Below are positions 17,867 through 26,053 of a DNA stretch of 64,000 nucleotides, piece after piece; position 1 is the first letter of the stretch, and each line of letters begins with the position of its first letter. The DNA is taken from contig CP031740.1 of NCBI GenBank assembly GCA_022701275.1, forward strand, positions 3,297,001 to 3,361,000, written 5' to 3'. The notes under the pieces are model-generated. The model had not been told where the DNA came from. It saw nothing but the letters and a program-made list of their open reading frames with translations, and made no database searches. Source of the DNA: Microcoleus vaginatus PCC 9802. GTDB taxonomy: Bacteria > Cyanobacteriota > Cyanobacteriia > Cyanobacteriales > Microcoleaceae. The position numbers and the translations under genes are program-made.

Positions 17867-18287
17867 ATGTCAGAAACAATTAATTTTGAGCAAGCAGTGT
17901 TAGATAATCTGCGACAGTTGCCAAGGGAGAAACAACAAGAAGTGCTCGACTTTGCACAATTCCTCGTGCAAAAAGCGGAACAGAAAAAGCAGTTACCCAG
18001 CGAAAGTTCTGAGTCTAACAGTTCGTCAATAACCGAACCTACTCTCAAGCTATCACAAGCGAGAAATTGCTAGCCTGCCAATAGCAGAACGCCATAAAAT
18101 ACTAGCAGCATTTATACCTGCTACAGCCGAAGATTTTTTGACATATCCTGAATTAACCGAGTTTTCGGTACTCGATGGCGAGGAGTATTTAATTGAGAAA
18201 TGTTACACTCGCAGCCACGACGCTTTTTTGAAAGGCTACGTACCCGAAGACGAAGGACTTTATGATAACTACAGTACGTTTGTCTAG
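17867..18287 (+). pseudogene. Antitoxin (DUF2281-type) broken by a frameshift
   Basis: From ATG 17867 the frame gives an antitoxin N-terminus, NLRQLPREKQQEVLDFAQFL, and ends at TAG 18071-18073. The family's second half continues in the +1 frame from CGA 18060: REIASLPIAERHKILAAFI, DFLTYPELTEFSVLDGEE. One inserted base at about 18059 would join the two. The tail after EEYLIEK (to TAG 18285) diverges from what I expect and seems to be fused foreign sequence. It precedes a truncated toxin, so the whole module is decayed. Confidence 0.75.
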
Positions 18288-18399
18288 ATTAGATTGTGTG
18301 AAAAAGTTTTTGTTGCTAGCGAAAATCGGGCAAATTTCTCAACCAGATGCAGCAGCAGTGAAACCAGTCTGGGATTTGTACGTTAAGCCTCAACTTTAA
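18262..18399 (+). pseudogene. C-terminal fragment of a PemK/MazF-like toxin
   Basis: 45 codons from ATG 18262 to TAA 18397 read TTVRLSRLDCVKKFLLLAKI, then GQISQPDAAAVKPVWDLY. This resembles the final strand and helix of PemK/MazF-family mRNA interferases, which normally have 110-150 residues. The N-terminal catalytic part is missing. The position directly after a broken antitoxin supports the identification. The similarity is judged by eye and is the weaker half of the call. Confidence 0.5.
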
Positions 18400-18582
18400 T
18401 CATAATTCGATCGCCCTCAACTCCCCAACTCCCCTCAACTGGGCCCTCCCATCCCCCAACAGCCCAACAATACTTAATAAAAAGTTTATAAAACTTACCA
18501 TGTTCGCATAGATTAGAGTTATCCTAGAAAATCCAGCAATCCTGCAAAGCGTCAACCTTCTCGTCACTTATCCAGTGGTTCG

Positions 18583-19728
18583 ATGACTCAAACCCAAAGC
18601 ACTAAGACCGCCACCGCACCAGCAATTTATTCCTTGACAATTGCTCCCGCCTGTGTATTGCGAGGTCGATCGGCCATCGCACAAGCCGGAGATGCGATCG
18701 CCCGTTTCGGAAAGCGGCCGCTAATCGTCGGCGGCAGCAACTCCCTCGCCGCCGCCCAACCCTACCTGCAACCAATCCTCGAACAGCAGCAGTTAAAATC
18801 CGCCGAAACATCATACGGCAAGGATTGCAGCGAAACCAGCCTCGAAACCCTGCGCGCTGCAGCCCAAACCCATCAAGCCGACTTCATCATCGGTGTCGGC
18901 GGCGGCAAAGCCTTAGACGCAGCCAAACTCGTCGCCCATCAGTGCAAAATCCCGATCGTCACCATACCCACATCAGCAGCCACCTGTGCCGCTTGGACAG
19001 CCCTATCTAACATTTATTCAGAACAAGGTGCATTCCAATACGATGTCACATTAGCCAGATGTCCCGACTTATTAATACTAGACTACGGCTTAATTCAAAC
19101 CGCACCGCAGCGGACATTAGTAGCAGGAATTGGAGATGCGATCGCGAAATGGTACGAAGCATCAGTCAGCAGCGGACACTCCGAACAAACCCTGATTATT
19201 TCGGCCGTTCAACAAGCTAGAATACTGCGCGATATTTTATTCCAAAAATCAGCCTCCGCCCTCAAAGAACCCGGTAGCGAAACCTGGCAAGAAGTCACAG
19301 ATGCCGCCGTATTGCTAGCAGGAGTAATCGGCGGAATTGGCGGTGCCCAATGTCGCACCGTCGCAGCCCACGCCGTCCACAACGGCCTAACTCATCTATT
19401 AGCAAGTCACGGCACATTGCACGGCGAAAAAGTCGCCTACGGCATTTTAGTACAACTGCGACTAGAAGAAATGCTGCAAAACAATCAACTCGCCGCTAGC
19501 GCCAGACAGCAACTGCTAAAATTCTACGCCGAGATTGGATTACCGCAAACTTTAGAAAACCTCGGACTCGGAGACATTACCATCACAGAATTGCAGCGCG
19601 CCGCCGACATAGCCTGCAATCCCAATTCCGACATCCACAGACTGCCTTTTAAAGTCGTTCCCCAACAATTAATGGCAGCGATGGTTTCTACCACCGCACC
19701 TGTGGGAGAATTAAAGATTAAGAATTAA
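18583..19728 (+). CDS. Iron-containing alcohol dehydrogenase family (glycerol-dehydrogenase-like)
   Basis: 381 residues of the GldA/iron-ADH fold. NAD-binding GVGGGKALDAAK (about 105-116) and PTSAATCAAWTALS (about 129-142) are typical of the GldA branch. Predicted metal ligands are Asp in GIGDAIAKWYEA and His in AAHAVHNGL and LHGEKVAYG. It oxidises or reduces a small polyol or aldehyde in the cytoplasm; the substrate cannot be assigned. It is followed by a 66-bp hairpin and then an aminotransferase on the same strand, so cotranscription is doubtful. Confidence 0.85.
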   Translation: MTQTQSTKTATAPAIYSLTIAPACVLRGRSAIAQAGDAIARFGKRPLIVGGSNSLAAAQPYLQPILEQQQLKSAETSYGKDCSETSLETLRAAAQTHQADFIIGVGGGKALDAAKLVAHQCKIPIVTIPTSAATCAAWTALSNIYSEQGAFQYDVTLARCPDLLILDYGLIQTAPQRTLVAGIGDAIAKWYEASVSSGHSEQTLIISAVQQARILRDILFQKSASALKEPGSETWQEVTDAAVLLAGVIGGIGGAQCRTVAAHAVHNGLTHLLASHGTLHGEKVAYGILVQLRLEEMLQNNQLAASARQQLLKFYAEIGLPQTLENLGLGDITITELQRAADIACNPNSDIHRLPFKVVPQQLMAAMVSTTAPVGELKIKN

Positions 19729-19732
19729 AACA

Positions 19733-19798
19733 GTTTGTAGTAAGGACTAAAGTCCTGAAAAGGCTGTGCTAGCAAGGACGAAAGTCCTTACTACAAAC
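19733..19798. repeat. Inverted repeat between dehydrogenase and aminotransferase genes
   Basis: GTTTGTAGTAAGGACT (19733-19748) and AGTCCTTACTACAAAC (19783-19798) are exact reverse complements. The loop carries further AAGTCCT/AGGAC pairings. This type of GTAGTAAGGAC element recurs in filamentous cyanobacterial genomes. It could terminate or stabilise the upstream mRNA, but no U-run follows. Confidence 0.7.
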
Positions 19799-19827
19799 CA
19801 GGAAAACTGACAACTGACAAAAAATAA

Positions 19828-21012
19828 ATGACCTTGGATTGGATTAGCCCTGCTGACAGGTTGCAAAAACTACCGCCCTACGTATTTGCCCGTCTCGACG
19901 AACTCAAAGCCCGCGCCCGCGAACAAGGACTCGATTTAATAGACTTAGGAATGGGAAACCCCGACGGTGCCACTCCTCAACCAGTAGTAGAAGCCGCCGT
20001 CGCAGCCATCCAAAATACTGCCAATCACGGCTATCCACCCTTTGAAGGAACTGCCAGTTTTCGCCGTACTATTACTAAATGGTACAGCCGCCGCTACAAC
20101 GTTGAACTCGATCCAGAAAGCGAAGCATTGCCTCTGTTGGGTTCTAAAGAAGGTTTAGCACATTTTGCGATCGCCTATATCAATCCAGGGGACTTAATAT
20201 TAGTACCCAGTCCTGCTTATCCCGTATTATTTCGCGGCCCAATCATTGCCGGTGCAAAAGTTCACAACATCATCCTCAAACCAGAAAATGACTGGGTAAT
20301 TGACTTAGCCGACATTCCCGACAGCGTAGCCGAACAAGCCAAAATACTCTACTTTAATTATCCCAGTAATCCGACTGGAGCAACTGCACCCCGCGAATTT
20401 TACAAAGATATTGTGGCTTTCGCACACAAACATCAAATCTTGCTGGTTCACGATTTGTGTTATGCGGAATTAGCCTTTGACGGCTATCAACCGACAAGTT
20501 TATTAGAAATTCCCGGCGGTAAAGAAATCGGCGTCGAATTTCACACCATGTCCAAAACCTACAATATGGCCGGCTGGCGCGTCGGTTTTGTAGTAGGAAA
20601 TAGCAAAATTATTCAAGGTTTGCGGACATTAAAAACTAACCTAGATTACGGTATATTTTCCGCATTGCAAACAGCAGCAGAAACAGCACTGCAATTGCCC
20701 GATAGTTACTTGGACGAAGTGCAGAATCGTTACAGGACTCGCCGGGATTTTATGGTTGAAGGATTGGCAGAGTTAGGGTGGAATATTCCCAAACCTCTGG
20801 CTGCAATGTATCTTTGGGTTCCCTGCACTCGCGGCATGAGTTCGACTGATTTTGCCCTGAATGTTTTGCAGCAAACCGGTGTGGTGGTGACTCCTGGGAA
20901 TGCTTTTGGGCCGGGCGGCGAAGGATATGTGAGAATTAGTTTGATTGCAGATTGCGATCGACTGGGAGAAGCCCTGCGGCGTTTGAAACAAGCAAACATT
21001 CGCTATCAATAG
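19828..21012 (+). CDS. Class I/II aminotransferase (LL-diaminopimelate/aspartate aminotransferase-like)
   Basis: 394 residues, fold type I PLP enzyme. Motifs: DLGMGNPDGATP (about 40-51), LLGSKEGLAHF, the NYPSNPTGA loop, HDLCYAELAFDGY with the PLP-pyridine Asp, and the Schiff-base Lys in SKTYNMAGWRVG; the carboxylate-binding Arg is in VRISLIAD near the C-terminus. Similar cyanobacterial proteins are annotated as LL-diaminopimelate or aspartate/alanine aminotransferases. dapF is 6.4 kb away, which is suggestive but not operonic. Cytoplasmic, probably a homodimer. Confidence 0.85.
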   Translation: MTLDWISPADRLQKLPPYVFARLDELKARAREQGLDLIDLGMGNPDGATPQPVVEAAVAAIQNTANHGYPPFEGTASFRRTITKWYSRRYNVELDPESEALPLLGSKEGLAHFAIAYINPGDLILVPSPAYPVLFRGPIIAGAKVHNIILKPENDWVIDLADIPDSVAEQAKILYFNYPSNPTGATAPREFYKDIVAFAHKHQILLVHDLCYAELAFDGYQPTSLLEIPGGKEIGVEFHTMSKTYNMAGWRVGFVVGNSKIIQGLRTLKTNLDYGIFSALQTAAETALQLPDSYLDEVQNRYRTRRDFMVEGLAELGWNIPKPLAAMYLWVPCTRGMSSTDFALNVLQQTGVVVTPGNAFGPGGEGYVRISLIADCDRLGEALRRLKQANIRYQ

Positions 21013-21410
21013 TCATTGGTTATTGGTAATTGGCGATGATTGGCCGCTCACTCTGCATCAACTCATTATTATGTTAAGGATGACACCCATTACCCCCTAA
21101 ACATAATAATGAGATTAACAAGCTCAGGCGCATACAAATTTTACAGTCAAGTTTGATGAAATTATTGTGGGGTGTCCCGCCCGCCCGAAAAATATAACGC
21201 AAGGTGCGGGACAGCCGAGTGTGTAGGATGCCCCGGAGCAGAATAAACCTGTTAAAATTGAAATAATCAATCTCCGACGCACTCTACAAGTTGATTTAAG
21301 AGTCACTCTTTATTTTGTGGCAAGGTTTAAAACATCCGTGGATGTACGATGTCCGACGCCGTGCCTCCTTAGTTATAGTTAACAAAGATCATTAAGGAAG
21401 CATTTTTGCC
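21013..21410. other. Gap with a strong hairpin upstream of the dynamin operon
   Basis: 398 bp. CTCATTATTATGTTAAGG (21062-21079) pairs with CCTAAACATAATAATGAG (21096-21113) with one mismatch, a probable terminator or repeat after the aminotransferase gene. GTCCCGC/GCGGGAC pairs appear around 21174-21216. The promoter of the dynamin operon must lie in the last 150 bp; the sequence just before the ATG (AAGGAAGCATTTTTGCC) has a good AAGGA ribosome site. Confidence 0.6.
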
Positions 21411-23930
21411 ATGCCTGTAATCGAATCTAAGTTAAACAACACCCGCAACCTTTTACAAGAATTAGGCAACTCAGTCTCTAGCTTAGTCAACTCGTCCCCG
21501 GATGTTTTTGCTGATTCGGGGATTCAATCTTGCCTACAGGATTTTTTAACTGTTTATCAAGAAGCCGTCCAACGCCTAGAAAATCCTAGTTTTCGGATTG
21601 CTACTCTGGGCACAACTTCCTCTGGAAAGTCAACGATTGTTAACGCGCTGATTGGTCGGAAAATTGCGCCTATTGAAGCAGGGGAAATGAGTGGGGGTGT
21701 ATTAACCATCAAACATTCTCAAGAACAGAGATTAATGATTGCAGAAACGGAAGATGCTGCTTGGGATGCTGGTGAATGGACGGGATTAAGCGATGAGGAT
21801 TTATACCAGCGAATTAGCAGCGTGATGCACTCCTATCACGCGGCGCGGAAAAAGCGTGAGTATGTTGCGCCACAAATAACAGCTCATGTTCCTCTTTTAC
21901 CTGCTTGTGATGCTTCTTTACTGGGTTTACCCAACGGAATCGGAGTTGAATTGATTGATTTACCGGGATTGAAATCAGTTCAAGACCGGGCTAACTTAGC
22001 AACTATCCAAAAGCAAGTTAATAAAGCTTTTAGTTTAGTGGCTTTAGACTATATGCAGGTAGATGATGAGCACAGAAAACGCTTATTAGAAGAATTAAAG
22101 AAAGTTGTCGAATATCTACAAGGTCGCACAGATTCGATGATTTTTATCTTAAATCGGGTCGATAACCGAGGAGCCGATGATTTACCTCTTTCAGTGCGGA
22201 TTGATAAGTTGAGAGAGGAAATTAAAGAGGTTTTATTACTGCCAGAACTTCCTGATGTCCTGCCTTTTAATGCTCGTCTTTTATATTATGCTCAATGTGC
22301 TTGGGGTTCAGGATCTTTTAACGAACCATCACTGATAAATCAGGAACTACGGTTAAAACTCCTTAAGGCTATGTTTCAAGATTGTGCAGGAGTTATTAAA
22401 TTAAATACTAAAGAGAATCGAGATTTAAAGAATTGGTTTCGCTATATTGAAGATGGGGTAGAAGACAATGAGGCTATTGATGATGAAACCATGCGAGAAA
22501 TTCTCCGCTATTCTTTAGAATGGAGTGGTGGTAGAGAACTTTGGGATCGTTTCCGTGTGCGGGTTCAAGAATCATTTTCAGAACTGGTAATACTTCCTGC
22601 ATTGTTGGAAGTATTCGATAATTATGATGCTTTGGAAAAATTACTAGAGGTTCTGATTCAGGCTCGAAAAATTAACAATCAAGAACAGGTTGAACAAGAA
22701 AAAGATAAAATCGCTAACATTCGTCAAGATTTGCAGAAAAATATCAAGAAAATTGGGAAAGAATTTAAGGGCGAAATTGAGCTACTGATAGCAGGGTTGA
22801 AAAGCGATGATCCAAATATTCGGATTAAGATTAAACAAGCTGCTGAAAAAAAAGGGTTGGATGGATTTTCTCTGAAGGGATTTTCTCTGATTCTTGATGC
22901 TGTTAATGAGGTAGAAGGAGATTTGACTAAAGTTTTAATTGTTCCAGTTCGCGATGCTCTTAAAGATAATCAAGGAGCTTTTGAGCTAAGAGATAAACTA
23001 CGGGAAGTCACATTACCTTCATTGGCTGATGATATTTCTCATGCCTATGATAATGTTAGTCGAAGACTCAGTAAGTTTTCTCCTAAGTCAGAATACTTAG
23101 TTAAGCGTGTACGGGCTGATGATGATCAGGGAAAAAAAGAAATTGAACATGATGAACGCTATACTCTGTTGCTATATCACAGCATGAGAAAAGCTATGTC
23201 TACAAGAGCAGAATTTTTCTTGCAAGGAAAAGCTCAACAATTTGAACAAGCTTTAGAGTCATTAGTTAATGAGCAAGTTAAGAGATTAAAAGTTTGTTTG
23301 TCAGATGAAAATTTTTCTTCGATTAACATTGAAAAAGCAGCCCTCAGTAATTTACGCAAAAAGTTAGCTCAAAACTTACCAACTTTACCTGAGAAGTTTT
23401 TTGAACTTTCCGAGCCTATCAAACAAAATCGCTCCAAACAAAAAGAAGTCGTTGGTACGAAAACAGAATATGAAACTCGCACAAAAACTGAATATCAAAA
23501 CTATACAGAATCTTATCAAGATGGTTCTTGTTTTTCTAGCACGAAAACGAGAACAAAAACACGACCCGTAACCAGTAATTACCAAGAAGCTGTAACTCGG
23601 AATATTTACGAAGATATCGAGTATGTTGAACTTTTTCTTCCTTCTCCCGACTTAATGGCAAAACAATGGTTAAGTGGAATTGAGAAAAAGAAAGGAAGTT
23701 TGTGGGATATTTTGCTTGACTGGATTCTCAAACGATTAGATGATGTTAGCAGTATCTTTGAAGAATCCGTTGATGAGATTACCAATCTAGCTGAACGTGC
23801 TTTGCAACAACAATTAACTATTATTGAGGAAAACTTTGAGCAGCAAAAACAGTTCTGGCTTGATTTTGAAGTTAAAAAAGATCATGCAGCAGCAGATTGT
23901 GAAAAGTTACAAGAGATTATTGGCCAGTGA
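21411..23930 (+). CDS. Dynamin-like GTPase
   Basis: 839 residues. GTPase signatures: P-loop GTTSSGKST (67-75), G3 DLPG (183-186) and G4 NRVD (248-251). A long helical stalk-like region follows (about 390-680). Residues about 690-740 are a Tyr/Thr/Lys-rich segment with repeats of the TKTEYxxRT kind, and the C-terminus is helical. This is the layout of bacterial dynamin-like proteins, which bind and remodel membranes by GTP-driven self-assembly. No transmembrane helix is present, so membrane contact would come through an amphipathic tip or the two membrane proteins encoded next. The stop overlaps a possible GTG start downstream. Confidence 0.85.
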   Translation: MPVIESKLNNTRNLLQELGNSVSSLVNSSPDVFADSGIQSCLQDFLTVYQEAVQRLENPSFRIATLGTTSSGKSTIVNALIGRKIAPIEAGEMSGGVLTIKHSQEQRLMIAETEDAAWDAGEWTGLSDEDLYQRISSVMHSYHAARKKREYVAPQITAHVPLLPACDASLLGLPNGIGVELIDLPGLKSVQDRANLATIQKQVNKAFSLVALDYMQVDDEHRKRLLEELKKVVEYLQGRTDSMIFILNRVDNRGADDLPLSVRIDKLREEIKEVLLLPELPDVLPFNARLLYYAQCAWGSGSFNEPSLINQELRLKLLKAMFQDCAGVIKLNTKENRDLKNWFRYIEDGVEDNEAIDDETMREILRYSLEWSGGRELWDRFRVRVQESFSELVILPALLEVFDNYDALEKLLEVLIQARKINNQEQVEQEKDKIANIRQDLQKNIKKIGKEFKGEIELLIAGLKSDDPNIRIKIKQAAEKKGLDGFSLKGFSLILDAVNEVEGDLTKVLIVPVRDALKDNQGAFELRDKLREVTLPSLADDISHAYDNVSRRLSKFSPKSEYLVKRVRADDDQGKKEIEHDERYTLLLYHSMRKAMSTRAEFFLQGKAQQFEQALESLVNEQVKRLKVCLSDENFSSINIEKAALSNLRKKLAQNLPTLPEKFFELSEPIKQNRSKQKEVVGTKTEYETRTKTEYQNYTESYQDGSCFSSTKTRTKTRPVTSNYQEAVTRNIYEDIEYVELFLPSPDLMAKQWLSGIEKKKGSLWDILLDWILKRLDDVSSIFEESVDEITNLAERALQQQLTIIEENFEQQKQFWLDFEVKKDHAAADCEKLQEIIGQ

Positions 23931-23968
23931 AGCAAGTTTTAAACATAATGAAATTTAGGAGTTCAAAA

Positions 23969-24625
23969 ATGGAATCTAACGATCTAGATATAGTAGCAGC
24001 AGGAGCATTAGTAGGAGGACTAGGAGGACTATTAGTAGGAGGACTAGGAGGAGCATTAGTAGGAGCAGCAGGAGGAGCAGCAGGAGGAGCATTAGCAGGA
24101 GCAAAATTTAAACAGCTAAAAGAGGAGCAATCACCACAGCTAACTCATAGAGAAGAATCAAGAAAATTTGACCCTAATCCTCCGGGTTCTGACACTTCTA
24201 CAGTTCAAACGCCTCCAATTCCAACTCCTCCAGTAAAAATAATTACTAAACAGTTTTTAGTTTTAGTAGTTTCTCATTTACAAGCAGATTTTTTGAAATC
24301 ACTGGAAGCAAAGGGACGAATTAACGTTAATGAGGGAGAAGCACTTTACGAAATCACAAAATATTTATGGCTAGGCGATGAAAGTGAATTTTCTCAAAGA
24401 AAAGCTAATCTCAATCGGTATTTAGTGTCAGAAGGAGCAGAATCAGAATATGATATTTATCTAGTCTCTATAGAGCTAAATAAAGCCGATGAAGGATTTA
24501 AGCCTAAAGTCAATCAACTGGATAGATATGACGCTTTTCGTAACTTAGCTGATTTAGTTAACTTTGAAATATCGCCTAGATTGCAAATGGAAGCCTACGG
24601 AAACTTTGACGTTTATAATCGCTAA
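23969..24625 (+). CDS. Glycine-zipper membrane protein, partner of dynamin-like GTPase
   Basis: 218 residues from ATG 23969, which has AGGAG 7 bases upstream; in-frame GTG 23927 overlapping the dynamin stop is a weaker alternative. Residues 8-45 are almost only Ala, Gly, Leu and Val with regular Gly spacing, a glycine-zipper hairpin that would insert in a membrane or form an oligomer. A Pro-rich linker (about 60-90) leads to a soluble domain of unknown fold (KQFLVLVVSHLQADFL to QMEAYGNFDVYNR). The segment is encoded almost wholly by GGA, GCA and TTA/GTA codons, giving AGG-repeat DNA at 23996-24105. Function unknown; context implies work with the GTPase. Confidence 0.75.
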   Translation: MESNDLDIVAAGALVGGLGGLLVGGLGGALVGAAGGAAGGALAGAKFKQLKEEQSPQLTHREESRKFDPNPPGSDTSTVQTPPIPTPPVKIITKQFLVLVVSHLQADFLKSLEAKGRINVNEGEALYEITKYLWLGDESEFSQRKANLNRYLVSEGAESEYDIYLVSIELNKADEGFKPKVNQLDRYDAFRNLADLVNFEISPRLQMEAYGNFDVYNR

Positions 24626-24639
24626 ACATAGTAAGTCAA

Positions 24640-25974
24640 ATGTTAATTGATACCACTCTTTTAGTTAACAATCCCGAAATCATCCAAGGTTTGTTAAATG
24701 GCTCAATGCAACGCTATGGCAGCGTTATTAGATGGGCTGCGGGAACTGTAAATGGTGGTCAAATTGTCCGCCATTTAGCCGAAACTCCCGGACTGACTAG
24801 CAAACTGATGACTGTTCCATTTTCTCCCATTTTGGCAGGAATTGATGTTATTGGTCATGGGCTTAACTATCATAAATTAATAGGTGTCGAGCGTAAATTA
24901 ATCGGTATTGAAAATACCTTATCCTCAGTGATGGGGCTAAGTCAAATTGCTGCCGGCGCAAGTGTTTTAAACCTGGGTGTCAGTATTGCTGGCTTTGCCT
25001 ATATGGGCTATAAACTGCACCAAGTACAAAAAACTTTAGGTCACATTCAACAGTCAATGGAAGAAGGCTTTAACCGTGTTGAAGCGGGCTTAAATCGGAT
25101 TGATAATCGCATGGAAGAAGGATTTAATCGAGTTGAATATAGGTTAAATCAGGTTGATAATCGCTTAGATAATATCTCTGGACAATTGGCATATCTGTAT
25201 TTATTGGTAGAAGACAGCCGCCAAAAGCAAAAAAGCCTTGCTAAAGCTATTTCCCATCTTCATCAAGCCCTGCTAATTCAAGAAATAGCTGCTTTAAAAG
25301 CTGAACTTGACGATCGCTCTCGTTTTCCTGATGAATCACCGAGATCGGCCATTAAAACAGCTTCTCGGGTGGGATTATTTCTCAGTAATCAAGCAATGCA
25401 AGCTACCCCAGAATTAGATGCTGAAATTATGCTTAATGCTGATGTTTCTATTCAAGGTTGGGCTGTAGCCATAGCAACAGAAGCCAATCTTCTCTTAGAA
25501 ATAGGGAAACATCAAGAAGCTAAAGAATTACTGGCGTTACAAATCCCCCAATTTAAACAAGTCGCGGAAAGATGGGGTAAGGCACTAATCAATGATGAAA
25601 ACACTTATCTATCTACAGCTTATCGCTTTACTAATGCTCGGTTTAAAAACCATATTGCCTCAGAACGAGTAGAACGGATTACGGAAATATCACCAAGCGA
25701 TCGCACTTTATCTCCTGACCAAATCAGAAGCAAAAAAATTAACGTTGATGTAGAGTTTGAAATGTCCTATAGTTCTGCTAAATTTGATCAAACATGGACA
25801 CATCGCCAAATTGCTGTAGCTGAATATTTGGATGGATTGAGTGAACTTTCCGCCAGATTAGAGGGTTTAGAATCGTTTGCAAATCTGTGCGAAAGTAAAG
25901 GTGTTAAAAGCAGCCGTGAAATTCTGCCTGGGCCAGACACTGAACCGGGCATATACATACTATCCAGCACATAG
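24640..25974 (+). CDS. Coiled-coil membrane protein, third gene of dynamin operon
   Basis: 444 residues, starting 14 bp after the previous stop. Residues about 101-124 (SQIAAGASVLNLGVSIAGFA...) form one hydrophobic helix. Two 18-residue repeats follow (EEGFNRVEAGLNRIDNRM and EEGFNRVEYRLNQVDNRL, about 141-176), a heptad-like coiled coil that would extend from the membrane. The rest is a helical domain of about 260 residues with no motif I recognise. N-terminal part (1-95) is amphipathic. It is plausible as a membrane receptor or tether of the GTPase. No homology-based function can be given. Confidence 0.72.
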   Translation: MLIDTTLLVNNPEIIQGLLNGSMQRYGSVIRWAAGTVNGGQIVRHLAETPGLTSKLMTVPFSPILAGIDVIGHGLNYHKLIGVERKLIGIENTLSSVMGLSQIAAGASVLNLGVSIAGFAYMGYKLHQVQKTLGHIQQSMEEGFNRVEAGLNRIDNRMEEGFNRVEYRLNQVDNRLDNISGQLAYLYLLVEDSRQKQKSLAKAISHLHQALLIQEIAALKAELDDRSRFPDESPRSAIKTASRVGLFLSNQAMQATPELDAEIMLNADVSIQGWAVAIATEANLLLEIGKHQEAKELLALQIPQFKQVAERWGKALINDENTYLSTAYRFTNARFKNHIASERVERITEISPSDRTLSPDQIRSKKINVDVEFEMSYSSAKFDQTWTHRQIAVAEYLDGLSELSARLEGLESFANLCESKGVKSSREILPGPDTEPGIYILSST

Positions 25975-25978
25975 GGTA

Positions 25979-26037
25979 GGGTGCGTCATAAGCCCAAACC
26001 CTTATTCTATCAATCTATAATTTGCTCTGACGCACCC
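25979..26037. terminator. Hairpin between convergent genes
   Basis: GGGTGCGTCA (25979-25988) and TGACGCACCC (26028-26037) are exact complements separated by 39 bases. It lies 5 bp past the last gene of the dynamin operon and 17 bp before the convergent gene's stop, so it may stop transcription from both sides. No U-run, so the mechanism is uncertain. Related GTGCGTC arms occur at 13.54 kb. Confidence 0.5.
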
Positions 26038-26053
26038 CACAACTGACAACTGA

